From positions 124,001-188,000 of the forward strand of contig QYAI01000010.1 of assembly GCA_003988855.1 (NCBI GenBank): a stretch of DNA of 64,000 nt. Direction: 5' to 3'. The notes beneath the pieces were generated by a model. It saw only the letters and a program-made list of their open reading frames with translations. It had not been told where the DNA came from and made no database searches. The DNA is from Arachnopeziza araneosa. Its lineage: Eukaryota > Ascomycota > Leotiomycetes > Helotiales > Arachnopezizaceae. Made by a program: the position numbers and the translations under genes. This document shows positions 1 to 11,118 of this stretch, piece after piece; position 1 is the first letter of the stretch; each line of letters starts with the position of its first letter.

Positions 1-1309
1 GCCATCGCGTCTTCGAGTAGTATAGCATCTCTCATGGCTTTATCTGTACCAGTGCGGAGTTGTTGGAGAAGAGCCAGTTCCATATGGCCAGAGAATTCCT
101 GGGAAAGTTAGTAACTTATAAAGTCAACGGAAATGTACTTACCTTTTTGATAACGGTTTCCAGATCTCTAGTGAACTTGTGCTGGTAGGTATGTGCAATG
201 GCTCTGATTTGAGCATCGCTTCGTTGGGAAAGAATAGAGCAAACAAGCAATTCATCCGTTCCAGTCTTTCCTTCCGTCGCTCGATAGATATCCATAACAT
301 CCTGGTCAATCTGTTGTGGTATGACTGGACTACTTTCCTCGGCTCTATTTGCCGCAAGAACCATCATGAAATGTCTTTCCGTCTTCAAGCTCAAATCAGC
401 CCGGATATCGCTCTCCAAACTTGTGTGGAATGTCCTCTGATATGTCTCCTTGATAGCTCTTAAATCGGCATTCGATCTGCCAAGCAAAACGTCATTGAGC
501 ACCCTTTCTTTCGTTCCAGGACCATGAGTTGCTCCGCGGAGCAAAATAACATCTTGTTGTAAAGGACCACGGATAATAGCACAGAGGCCTTCTTCGAACC
601 AGCTTGACGTTTCGCTTTGGACATCGTTGAGGAGATGGCGGTTGAAACGTTGGTGGTAGGTGTTGCGGAGAACATTAACTTGTAAAGGATCTTTATGGGC
701 GAGAACTTGAATCAATGTTTTCTCATCTGTACCGAATCCTTTCATTGCCTTTCGCAGAGCCTCCGCATCTGCGGTTCCGTCCCATTGAATGTGCCCGAGA
801 GGGCCATATCCGAGAGTTGGTGGGGTAGGCTGAACGAATGGTTGAGGAGCTGGTTGTCCATATTGCTGGGGAGGATATTGCGAAGGCGGCGCTCCGTATT
901 GCTGTTGTGGAGGAGGGGCACCATACTGTTGCTGTGGCGGAGGAGCACCATATTGTTGTGGGGGAGCACCGTAGGGTTGTTGGCCTTGAGGAGGGAATTG
1001 CTGCGGAGGTTGTCCGTAACCTTGCTGAGGTGGATATTGACCTTGCTGTGGCGGATAGCCTTGTGGTGGAGCGCCGTAGGGCTGCTGTTGAGGAGGATAT
1101 TGCTGTGGTGGAGGTTGACCATAGCCCTGTTGAGGGTATTGCTGAGGAGGGGCACCATAACCACCCTGCTGCTGAGGGGGATAAGGAGAGTCTGCCAACA
1201 TTAGCGCAAGCCATCTCAGCTCTCGATGCTACTTACGGCCCTGCGGAGGACGGCCTTGTTGAGGCGCGCCGTACCCTGGAGCGCCACCTTGAGGTTGAGG
1301 ATATGCCAT
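1..1309 (-). CDS. Annexin with Pro/Gln/Tyr/Gly-rich N-terminus, 3' end outside window
   Basis: Calcium-dependent phospholipid-binding protein of the annexin family, acting at membranes. Exons are 1309-1237, 1191-143 and 98-1 (continuing off the window). Introns 1192-1236 (45 bp) and 99-142 (44 bp) have GTAAGT donors; the second has a TTACTAAC branch site. The start at 1309 is chosen because it gives MAYPQPQGG and splices in frame to SPYPPQQQ; the ATG at 1201 lies inside the first intron. The first ~130 residues are PQQY/GYG/APPQ repeats, as in annexin VII/XI-type proteins and fungal annexin C. Repeat 1 carries KGFGTDEKTL, repeat 2 GPGTKERVL, repeat 3 GKTGTDELLV, and repeat 4 starts at RTGTDKAM before the edge. 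The family identity is secure; the C-terminus is not visible. Confidence 0.93.
830..1190 (-). repeat. P/Q/Y/G coding repeat in the annexin N-terminus
   Basis: Imperfect short repeats encode units such as QQYGAPP, QGYPPQQ and GQYPPQQ. On the plus strand the unit appears as runs of TTGCTG/TGG/AGG. Part of this stretch (about 1010-1125) recurs with roughly 85% identity by eye at about 37500-37605, upstream of a different gene. Confidence 0.85.
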
Positions 1310-2035
1310 GATGTGGTGATGAGTCTGCGAAAGAATGAGGAGGGTGAGGTGGCCAGGAATCAAGACTTTTATGTCGCTGCGATGAATGAATGGCTCTGGC
1401 AGCAATCACATCACCCGCCGCCAGCCAGCCAGGCCGGAGGGGCAGTGCTGACTTGACTGGCCTGGATACGAATCGATGGACAAGGAGGGCACTGTGTGGC
1501 ACAGCTTCTCAGCCACAGACGGCACAGGGCTTGGCTTGCCTGTAATTGATGCAGAAGAATAAATGGAAGGAATTAATACGCCCTGATTCGTGTGATGAGA
1601 TGGAAGAATGTCTTCGCACATTAGGTGTTATTGGGTAGAGATGCTTGTGTGTTGACTTGGGGAATTGGCATAGGGCTGAATGCAGGAGACATGACGTAGA
1701 TAACAAGGTTGGTGTGAAGAAAGCGCAAAGGAAACAATTCATCTGAAAATTCACCACTTGTGAAGAAACCACTATTCTGATTGTAAAATGTTTACCACAT
1801 GAAAAGCAATATTTGTGAACAGTCTGGTCCATCAGTCTCGCTGCAGGCGCCGCGAGGCTTTCACACTTCGCTTCTAAACGCCTGTAAATAAACCGACTCG
1901 GTGTCGTCTGTGACAAGTGACTCAGCGGCATGAACCGCTCAGCAACCTTATAGCCAACGTGATTTCTCACGTCCTCTCGTATTCCCCATCTCAGTCCATT
2001 GCTTTCGTTCCTACTTACCACTGACTGGACTCAAC
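1310..2035. promoter_or_regulatory. Divergent promoter between annexin and the 2036 gene
   Basis: This 726-bp gap lies between two divergently transcribed genes, so it must hold both promoters. A long frame on the minus strand (1509-2021) has no domain I recognise and occupies the promoter position, so I do not call it a gene. No other structure was seen. Confidence 0.5.
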
Positions 2036-3316
2036 ATGGGCGGAAGTGCCTTCAACACGCATACCCCACCTCTCCCGACACCTCGCATGCCAAAAGAAAT
2101 ATATACTCAAGTCCTGGAAATCACGCTCTCAATCCTTCGAACCCACTTCACCATCGCTGAAGCTCCAATCGAAGGACCCGGCAAAGAAACCTTTGGAGAC
2201 GTTGATATTCTCGTCGCTGGGCCGCTGTTACCTTGTCTTGATACCTCTCACACATCCAAAAATGAAGTAGCTATCAATCTTCAAAAGATACTCTCAGCGA
2301 AAGCTTCCATCGTGGAAAAGAACAATCCAACCATCAATCTTGCGGTTCCATGGCCTTCTGATGACGCTAAATATATCCAGATTGATGTTCACACTTGTCC
2401 CACACCAAAAGAACTTACATGGGAGTTATTTCATTCGGCTCATGGCGACCTCTGGAATATCTTAGGCACTACCATTCGTCCCTTTGGCTTGACAGTCAAC
2501 GATAATGGATTGTATCTACGCATCCCTTCAATTGAATTACTAGATAAGAAAAAATCTCGAGTCTTCCTTACCTCATCACCCTCGCTCATTTTGTCCTTTC
2601 TGGGACTAGATGAAAAGAAATGGTGGAAGGAGTTTGGCAGCCAAGATGAAATGTTCCAGTATGCAGCGTCCTGTAAGATGTTCTCTGTCAAGGAGAAGGT
2701 AGAGGAGGGAGTGACTGAGGGTGATGTGTTTGGTGTTATTGAAGGGCAGGAGGGTGGTGAGGAAGGAAAGAAGAAATTAAAGCATAATGATAGAGCAAGA
2801 ATGGAGAAGAGACCGATCTTTGCCGCATGGGTCGATGGCTTCATCCCTGATTGTCGAAAAAAAGGTCTCTATACGACCTGTTCTGTGACAAGAGAACAGA
2901 TTCGAGACGACGCATTCAAGCTGTTCGGCATAAGAGAAGAGTATGATACGAGAGAGAGCGAATGGAGGATGGGCAGACATCTGGATGAGCTATGGAGGGA
3001 TACAATCAAGGGAACTGTACCGGTAGAAGATGTCGATCCAGCCTTTAGGGGAGCAGCGATCCGCGAGTTGAAGAGCGTGATTATGGAGAATGAGGACTTT
3101 GATGGGTTGAAGGTAGTCGAGGTACAGAAGGACCAGGATGGATTCTATGATCTTGAGAGAGTGAGAGAGTGGGTAGCTACTAATTGGCAGCGAGCTGGGG
3201 AAATCGGACAGGAGAAGACGAAAGACCGGGCGAGAGAAGGGATGAGAATCAAGGCTGAGCTGAAAAGAAAGCGAGAAGCAGAGAGAGAGAATGCTGCTGT
3301 GGAAACTAAAGCGTAG
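2036..3316 (+). CDS. Conserved hypothetical protein, nucleotidyltransferase-like N-terminus
   Basis: Single-exon gene of 426 aa. I do not recognise a named orthologue. The N-terminal part shows GKETFGDVDILVAGP (about residues 48-62), where GDVD resembles the two-carboxylate motif of the polymerase-beta nucleotidyltransferase fold. It is followed some 60 residues later by YIQIDVHTC, which could supply the third carboxylate. The rest includes a helical segment (KKWWKEFGSQDE) and a C-terminal tail rich in Lys, Arg and Glu (about residues 385-426). The start is the first ATG after an in-frame stop; a second in-frame Met 17 residues on (MPKEIYTQVL) is a possible alternative. The enzyme assignment is inference from motif shape only. 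Confidence 0.8.
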   Translation: MGGSAFNTHTPPLPTPRMPKEIYTQVLEITLSILRTHFTIAEAPIEGPGKETFGDVDILVAGPLLPCLDTSHTSKNEVAINLQKILSAKASIVEKNNPTINLAVPWPSDDAKYIQIDVHTCPTPKELTWELFHSAHGDLWNILGTTIRPFGLTVNDNGLYLRIPSIELLDKKKSRVFLTSSPSLILSFLGLDEKKWWKEFGSQDEMFQYAASCKMFSVKEKVEEGVTEGDVFGVIEGQEGGEEGKKKLKHNDRARMEKRPIFAAWVDGFIPDCRKKGLYTTCSVTREQIRDDAFKLFGIREEYDTRESEWRMGRHLDELWRDTIKGTVPVEDVDPAFRGAAIRELKSVIMENEDFDGLKVVEVQKDQDGFYDLERVREWVATNWQRAGEIGQEKTKDRAREGMRIKAELKRKREAERENAAVETKA

Positions 3317-3775
3317 CATACAGATCCATGTACATTTCGCTCGAACAAGAACTGCATTAGCGATAAGACAACAGATTCAAGCTTCCGTCAATTTATAATA
3401 GTAATGTCTCAAGGACAGTAGCTTATTTCACAAGTTGCCATTATTCCAAATCACGTGCGACAAGAGACTTTTTACATAAACTTTCTTTACAGTAAGACAG
3501 CAGACCTATCTGCACGCTATATCAGCCTATGTTAAATCGGTTCAGTCCTCCTTTCTGCCTCCTAGGATACTTCCTTATTGGGTTATGACAATCGACATGA
3601 AAAACAACCCGGAAGCACGTGACCTACAATCATGAGCCGAAAACTCCAGCTTTCAGCTGAACCTTTGGGAGAAGATACACGGTCAGTACCATTCTTCCAC
3701 AGCACTTTGATAGGAAGCATCTTTCAGCTAATATTCACGGATGACACCTTTTCTTCTTGTCACGACGCGACTCGC
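3317..3775. other. Intergenic, no gene seen
   Basis: Downstream of the 2036 gene. It contains two CACGTG E-box-like palindromes (near 3471 and 3616) but no coding frame that I can support. Confidence 0.5.
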
Positions 3776-5100
3776 TTAACTAGCTCGAGCGTCTTGTTGA
3801 TTTGGAGAAGCTGCATCACAAGTGGTCTCAGCAAGGCCAGTGAGCGAGGAGCTTCCGAAGTTATATCGTTTCCACGCGGATCTATATCGCTGAGATTTTA
3901 TTTCGTTAATCATATTCAATAATGCTATCACATGGTCCCTAAGTTGGTCCCGATTACCGAAAGAGGTGTTCACAATCAGCATCGATAACTGCTGGATCAC
4001 TGCCCATTTTGTAGCCTGTGGCTATCCAAACGTGTGCTATCTGGTTTTAAAACACTTCCTTCGAGGCGACCCTGTCGATTTCACATATCTTGAAAACTCT
4101 ATCTCTCAAATCCTTTGCAGCATTTCTTCATCTACAACTAAGTTAATCCTGCATTTTCAAACTTGGGTTTTGATATTCTGTTTTTGGGTTAGCTCCAATA
4201 AGAAGAAAGTCAAAATATTTTCTGATTGCCTAGGTTTAAAGCTCGACCCTGCCGAGAAGTTTGTGCATGTCTCGTAGCTCAAGCCAAGACGATGTTGCTG
4301 CCACATCATCAACATTCTGACATGATGCTTGAATCTTGCCTGCAAGATCTACGAATTGGATTGCACATGGACAGGTATAGAACGAATTGCATTCCTCAGT
4401 TGTCCCTCACTATTTCAGTCTAATGCACGGTTGAGGAATAAGATGAGCGGAGCATAAAAGCACTGACACCAAACGCCTCATGTGTTGGAAGGAGTATAGA
4501 ACACTCTTGACCTCAACGTGGGGTAGGGCACCTGCAATCCTGCTCAGTGCCTCCAACAAGTGCGCCACCATGTCTGCATGATTCGTTGCCGCTTAAATTG
4601 TTTTGAGCAATAGGCTTAAGTACTTCACTAACACTATCCTAACCGTAGATAGAAACTTCAATATACCCCATATCAATGAAAAGCTTTTGGAGATTGTTAA
4701 ACTCATACATCTACAATATACCTGTAAAATACCATACTTGCGGAAAATTGTCCCAACCGTACTCGATCGCGATCGTTTGGATTTCTCACATTGGCTTTTG
4801 GCATCTTCGACTACTTTCAGAACTTCTTGCATACTATTATTGTCTTTGCGCCATTTTTGGCACTCAACTTGGGTGAGTTGGTGAGAGAAGCTGTTTGCAG
4901 CATCCTGGAAAGCCGCTCGAGCGATATCGGCACCCAAAAGGGCTCTCTTGAATGTATGAACGTATTCAAAATTAAGCTACTCATTCGGGTTATTTTAATC
5001 TCTGTCCACGATGAAATCCAAGCTCGAAAGTTGTTGGATATTGGTGGTACCAGCACGACTGAGGATAGTACCTGAGATTGGAGTGCATAAAAGCAAGATA
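3776..5100 (-). pseudogene. Degenerate fungal STAND/NLR-type N-terminal region
   Basis: Broken reading frames on the minus strand read like the helical N-terminal region of fungal STAND proteins (the domain before NACHT or ankyrin modules). The clearest block, about 4955-4593, begins TFKRALLGADIARAAFQDAA, continues with SHQLTQVECQKW, and ends in SLIWGILKFL. The last resembles the (S)LIWGxxKFLL motif common at this position. A second block at about 4370-4265 in another frame reads VDDVAATSSWLELRDMHKLL, a typical continuation. Stops and frame changes separate the blocks, and no Walker A motif follows, so only a relic remains. Similarity is judged by eye; the exact limits are uncertain. Confidence 0.5.
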
Positions 5101-5574
5101 ACTGCCGAATACCTTTTCGCTTCTAATCTTACACGTCGTCAAGAAATACACCATAATCGATCAGAACAGTGGCTAGGGTTTGGATCTTTTCAACTCAGTC
5201 GTGCTCAAAGAAGCTGCTGGCTCTAGTCAATAGATGCGATACAATCACAAGGCGTGCTCTCAGATCTGCCACGCGAGGCCATTTTTCCATGAGTTGGCAA
5301 GTCGGAAGAGCAACGAGGCTTCCCCCCTTTTGATGACAGTCCTTTGTCCTATTTGTTGACGTGGTACCTGTAGCTACTGAGGATTGGCGGGTGGCTTCGC
5401 TTAAGCGAGATGGAGAAATAGAGAGATGTGATGATAACGATACGAGTGTTTGCAGAAGGTGCGTGACCCGTTTGGCTTAAGATTACGATTTTCCAAGGAT
5501 CTAAGGATCCAAATTGAGTTTCACTTCATTTCAACTATCACGCCTACCCCAAGACAATTATTGTCTCCGCCAAA
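5101..5574. promoter_or_regulatory. Upstream region of the XPC-binding/UBA/AAA gene
   Basis: No gene was seen. By position it holds the promoter and leader of the gene starting at 5575. Confidence 0.4.
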
Positions 5575-8500
5575 ATGGGCAATTCCCTGTCATCACTGGC
5601 TTGGATTGAGTGGGCTTTCGTCCCTTCAAGTCGGATCACCTCTCGTGATGACACCCTGAGTGATATTGCTGTCGTGGGAAAGCTGCTGGAAAAGTTCGGA
5701 GGCCTATTCAATTCCAATTCGGTTTCTAAATCTGAATTCGAAGGAATATATGAAGCTGATGAGATTGTTACTCTTGATTTCCTTCGAGTTGAGCCCCAGT
5801 TTCGACGCATTCGCGAACACGTGCAAAAAGATCCAAATGCACTATTTCCTATATTACATGAAGTCGAAGCACAGTATCCCAGTCTGGTTCAATTTCTATG
5901 GTCTCGCCAAGAAGAATTTGTCGAGTTACTGAATGAGGCTAACGACGACGAGATTGAAAAAGATCTCGAAAGCGTATGTCTTTGCAAAAATACTGACGAA
6001 TACAAACCAATCGAAGAAAATTACGATGTCATTAATCGTGTATGAATGAGGCTGCTCTATTATTGTTCAAGGCATTGGTAACTAACTTTAAATAGTTGCT
6101 ACAACTTGACTTCGAAGAGGAACAAGCTATAGATGCATATCTTCGGTGTGACAGAAATTTCCACCGAGCAGCCGACTTGTTTATGGATGCGCAACCTCCA
6201 GATAGTGGTACCGAAGATGGAGATGAGGGTTCAGCGAGCCCCCAACCATCAGGCTCTGAGATCATTCCATTCCAAAGCAAAGGCCGTTCATCGGAGCCAC
6301 CGTCACCAACGCAGAAAGCTTCACAGCAAGTGTCAAAGCAGAATGAAGATCTAATAGATCTTTCAGAAGGAGAAACTACAGAGATTTCGGAGGGGTTCAG
6401 TAATATGAGCCTTGCTGGAAATACAATTTTGGAGTACTCGAAAGCGCATGCAGAAATGACTTTTACAAGTGAGGTTGCAAGCGCGAAACAGATTACAGAG
6501 AAGAAGATTTTGGAACAGAAGGACTCTCCATCTGTGGTATGTAAGTCGATTTACTGCTCGAATATGCTGAGAATTCATGCAGGATGGAAGTCCTCGTATC
6601 TCTATGTGGCCTAATGTTGAACATGAGGTGAAACCAACAAATGTAAGCCTTCACTTTGTCCCAATATAATTATTTTCCCAAGCTAACTTATAAGAGAAGG
6701 CCAAAGTTACAACAGGGTCATTAACGAGCATACTCAAGAACTCAAAAATAAGACCTCCAATAACAACGCCACGTGATCTCTCTGCAACAAACGGAGCAAC
6801 TTCCAAACTTGGAGAAGAAGTTGTGGATGCTAGAGAGAAGCCTGTTCGCAAAGCTCCTCCGGTTCCCAAAAAGCCAGCGTCACTTACAATTTCGATTGTT
6901 CCAGTAGGGAGCAGAGGCGCTGTTGCATCTGAAGCTTCCAAAAGTCGGCACCTGAACAACCACAACGCGTCAGCAAAGGAATCTCAGGTTGAGGACATCA
7001 ACGAACAACAGTGTCCCCGGTCTACAAAGAGGGTAAGATTCGATACAAGCAAAGGGAAGAAGCAGCTTGTTAATGGCTCCTCTAGTAAGCGCCCTTCAAT
7101 ACAATTTATGGCTCTTCCCATTGACAACTCAGCAGGCACTGACATTTCACGGTCTGATTGCATGTGCTGGTTAATTCCATGTCCAGCAGAGCTGATGGGA
7201 TTTTCACCCACAATTATTGAGTTGCGCCAAAAGATAAAAGCTCTTCAGAACGAAAACCAAGCCTTGAAGTTTCTCGTGAACGAGAGTCAAATGCCTAAGT
7301 GGCTGACACTGTATCGGGTGTACTCATCTTCTGGAGTCAAACACTATTTCGATAAACCAGCCTTTTCACATGATCTACTGCAAGGCAAAATGGAAGTAGC
7401 GAGCGTCAAACGACATCTTGCGGAAAACAAAGATATAGTGCTTCTTTCTTATAAGGACTTCAATTCTGATCAGCATGGCAGCAACCTTGCGTCAGCATCA
7501 CTCAATAGAGAAGAAGCCACTTCCCTCATCGCCCAATCACCATCCTCAATTGGAGAATCATTCTGCGTGTTGACGTCAAAACTTTCTTCGGCATTAAAAG
7601 TACTTACAAACGAGAGGAGCGAGATATGCCCAAATTTTGACGTAGGTGAAGAAATCAAAGCTCCATATCTCTTCTATTACCACAACCGAGGAGTATTCCA
7701 TGAGCCGACATCGATCCTCCCTTGGGATGAGCAGCTGCAGATGAACGTTTTCACTTCTTTCATGGACGAGAATACCGTTGACTTCTACAACGAAGTTGAA
7801 CAGTTATTTACAGAAGGATTATCTCCAATCGATGCATTTTGCTATCTGTTTACCCCTGACGAAATTCTCATCACAAAAGAGCAAGGGCACTACCGAGCCT
7901 ATAAGCAAATAGGCATGCCCAAAATCGAAACTTCGGATTCAGGCATCCTCGTTCGACTTGGAGTAGGAAACTACGACTTTGACGGCGCTTTCGAATTCCA
8001 AACGAAAGAAATCACACTGAGTTGGCGTACAGATGGGCCAGAGTTTCCAGATACTGCTAATAGGCCCATCTCATCACTTAACATGTACCCAATTCGATAT
8101 GCTGACGAGGGAGTTCAAGGCGCTTTGCGTGAAAGAGGTAGAAAACTGTGGAGCTGTAGACACCGCCGCTACGTTTCGTATTCACATCAGGACAAACTTG
8201 GTGAGCACGTAAGTTTGACTTCTCCTGGAACAAAGTTATGTTGAGGCTAATTCTACTTTACTAGATCAATGCAAGATTCATGGTGGACTTCCCTACATAT
8301 CGCAAAATGCACCAGTTCAATGCCGGGACAATTACTCTTCAAGATGATCTAGGCGATGACAAGATGGCTTCTGATGAGCCTCCTTCGGATGACTTTATCT
8401 TGCTGTTACCAGCATATGTCGTTGGTTACGATATGAACGAGAAAAAGTGGGGTAAGTCATCAAAGAGGAAAGCCCTTTCTGATGGGCAAGTGTCGCATTG

Positions 8501-9455
8501 AATCTATCAAATAAGAAGACCTCGGCTTCCAGTGTCATCTTGGAAGTCGTCTGCCACTGTTGCTTGACAAACTATCAGAATGGCTGAACTTGGAACTTCT
8601 CGCTGACATGGCGTAGTTCAATTACAATTGGATCGAGTAAGTGATGTAAAGTGGAACAAGCAAGCGTTTGAAGACCTTGTGATTGATCCAAGCAACAAAG
8701 AACTCATTCAAGCCGTCGTCACCAATCATATTGCTGCCGAGAAATCGACTGATCTCATTGATAAGAAAGGCACTGGACTCATTGTTTTGCTTCACGGCGG
8801 CCCGGGTGTTGGCAAGACTCTGACTGCTGAGAGCGTTGCAGAGATTTCAGAAAAGCCGCTGTACCGTGTTACCTGTGGTGACATCGGCATCAGTCCTGAG
8901 AAAATTGAGCAATACTTGGAAACAGTTTTGTATCTGGGCAGGCTCTGGGATTGCGTTGTTCTCCTCGACGAAGCAGACATCTTTCTAGAACAACGATCCC
9001 TCGTAAATCTAGAGCGCAACGCGCTCGTATCTGTGTTTCTGCGCATCCTGGAATACTACCAAGGAATTTTCATCCTCACAAGCAATCGCGTCGGAGTCTT
9101 CGACGAAGCTTTCAAGTCCAGAATTCACCTAACCATCAACTACAAGCCTCTGACCGAGATTCAACGCCGGCAGATCTGGAAGACGTTCTTCCTCCGTTTG
9201 GGAACAGATGACACTGTCGATATCGCAGGCGTCGAACATAAAATCAATGAGCTTGCTGTATACAAGATGAATGGAAGACAGATCCGTAATGCGATTACGA
9301 CAGCGAGGCAACTAGCCTTGTACAAGAAGCAAAAGATGGGATTCGCACACTTAGAACACGTCATTGATGTTGCCGCCAGGTTTGATAGGTACATGGAGCA
9401 AGTACACGAGGAAACAAGTGACGACCAATGGGCAAGAAAACAAGAAGCACGATAA
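5575..9455 (+). CDS. Chimeric protein: Rad23-type XPC-binding and UBA domains fused to a fungal AAA+ ATPase
   Basis: Exons 5575-6039, 6096-6536, 6583-6642, 6700-8208, 8265-8451 and 8617-9455 join in frame to about 1166 aa. Residues ~68-122 match the Rad23 XPC-binding domain (VEPQFRRIREHVQKDPNALF, then QEEFVELLNE). Residues ~150-187 match its C-terminal UBA (DVINRLLQLDF, AIDAYLRCDRNFHRAADLF). A disordered linker follows, with APPVPKKP and KRVRF (~432-436, an RVxF-like PP1-docking pattern). Next come a coiled segment (~494-514) and a region resembling the domain that precedes AAA in fungal ATPases (DUF7025, as I recall). The AAA module has Walker A GGPGVGKT (~948-955), Walker B VLLDEAD (~1002-1008), sensor-1 TSNR and an arginine finger (~1056), so it looks catalytically intact. 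Inferred role: coupling ubiquitin recognition to ATP-driven unfolding. Rad23's UBL and UBA1 are absent. The last intron (8452-8616) is long, but its borders fit WVQLQLDRV. Confidence 0.85.
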
Positions 9456-9786
9456 TTGAGTGTATTGTGAGGATGTGTAACAAGATTCCACGTGCTGTTT
9501 TGAAAGTTGTGGTGCCATGGTATGCAACCATCGAAGGTCAGAATGCTTGCTTTGCGCTCTGAAATATCAGACTAGCTATCTTAAAGGGAGGAATTCTATT
9601 GCAACTCTACAAATTGAATGGGAGCAAGATATCTTTGTTAGTCATGGTCGGGAGGAGTGGCTGATAACTAGATATAGTCTTGACCCGTTGTGTCATAGTG
9701 ATCAAAACCATATAATAGGAGAATTCAAGGACCTTGTGTTTGAATAAGTAATTTGCGAGAAGTTTCAACAAGATTTTTTACTACCA
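9456..9786. other. Intergenic between convergent genes
   Basis: A 3'-to-3' gap between the AAA gene and the minus-strand zinc-finger gene. One short plus-strand frame (9517-9747) shows nothing recognisable. Confidence 0.4.
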
Positions 9787-11046
9787 TCACCAATAGTTGC
9801 CATGAACACCAGAATTACAATGCTGCTCCAGTGCATGCAAGCTTTTAAACCACCTGTCACAGCTATCGCACTCAAAGTTGTGTGCAGAAGAATTGAGGTG
9901 CTGCCAACTTTTAAAGAATTTATCACAGTCGTCGCAGTCAAATGCGTGTGCGGAAGAATTGAGGTGCTGATTGAGAGCATCTTGACTTCGGAAAGTTCGA
10001 CCACATTCTTCGCACAGAACATTGTGCGCGGGAGAATTTAGGTGCTGATTGAGCCCAAGCTGACTTCCAAAAGATCGATTGCAATGATCACACTCAAAAA
10101 TATCAGTACCATTCAAAACTGCTGTGCAACCATGCGGGGGGTCTATGTAATATTGCAGCGCCTCGATCTTATCAGGTTTCTTTTCTGAAATCCGTATGTA
10201 AGCTTGTGAAATATAAAGAAACGGAAGGTGATATACGAGATTCACGAGATTCTGGTAAAACCGCAGCTTTTGCTGTCTTGTATTCATTGCTTGCGTCTCT
10301 AATCAGATTCCAGATCATTGAACGGGCAAGTTTATCGGCGGCAGAGAGTCCTAAAGCTGTCAGAGTTGATTGGATCTTTTGAAAACCATAATCGATACCT
10401 TGAGAGATACACAATATGCAGAGCCTTGTAATGTGTCCGCTGATGAGGCATACACAAGCCGAAAGCTGTCTCGAAAAGGACGTCTCGCTCTGTTCCAAGA
10501 CAATTGATTCAAGACACCAACCAGTCCGCTCTAAGAGTTCAACAAATCCCGACGTGCCCCTGTATATATTGTATCCAACTACAGGAGCGTATTGCAAACA
10601 CCCATATAATTTTTGTATAATAGTCTCTTCAAGGCGATATGTCTCGCACGTAGCCTTGTACGTCAAATCGAAAAGCATCTTGATAGGAAACAGTCTGGCG
10701 CTTAGATTGAGAGATGGATTCTCGATATCTCGCTGTCGGAAAAAGGCGTCAAGTTGTGAGGAAGTTATTGGTCCGGCATGCAGTCGTATTTTGGTATACT
10801 TGGGGTCGTTCACCACATTCTGGAAGACATCCAAAGTTGAATTGAGCCTCGTGATGATATGTTGATCTTGCGATATATCGATTATCAGCTTTGTCTTGAT
10901 TTTTCGTAGACCTTATCGCAGATAATAGAGATATTGCTCGATGCTTTCTGCGTTGATATGTGTGATTGCTGGTCGATGTGTATGAAGCTGTGGCCGTCGC
11001 TGCCAAGACAAGGCTGCGGCCAGTCCGCAGCGAGGCAGATTTCCAT
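9787..11046 (-). pseudogene. C2H2 zinc-finger protein with apparent frameshift
   Basis: I do not recognise a named gene. Minus strand, start at 11046 (MEICLAADW). That frame runs to about 10890 (DKVYEKSRQ) and then hits a stop. One frame over, the protein clearly continues (LIIDISQD, then LDVFQNVVNDPKYTKIRLHA, SGFVELLERTGW) to 10237. This suggests a one-base shift near 10880-10890. An intron at 10185-10236 (GTATAT donor, TTTCAG acceptor) then joins exon 2 (10184-9787) in frame. Exon 2 ends in four C2H2 fingers of the form CxxC-x12-HLNSxAH, probably nucleic-acid binding. Finger 3 (CDDCDKFFKSWQHLNSSAH) lacks four residues between its Cys and His pairs. Either decay or a sequencing error explains the shift. 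Its divergent neighbour is broken too. Confidence 0.6.
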
Positions 11047-11118
11047 CTTAGTAGAAGCACATCTTCATGGAGGAGCGCGAAACCCGTACATGATTGCGTT
11101 GCAATGATCTTTATTTAA

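Noticed and set aside
695..1311. Long plus-strand frames across the annexin N-terminus (up to 169 aa)
   Set aside because: They are complements of the P/Q-rich repeat coding strand, with biased Leu/Arg or Ala/Glu/Val composition and no domain. The annexin frame on the minus strand has clear repeats and splice sites.
1509..2021. Minus-strand frame of 170 aa in the annexin/2036 gap
   Set aside because: Odd composition, no recognised motif, and it fills the only space for two promoters.
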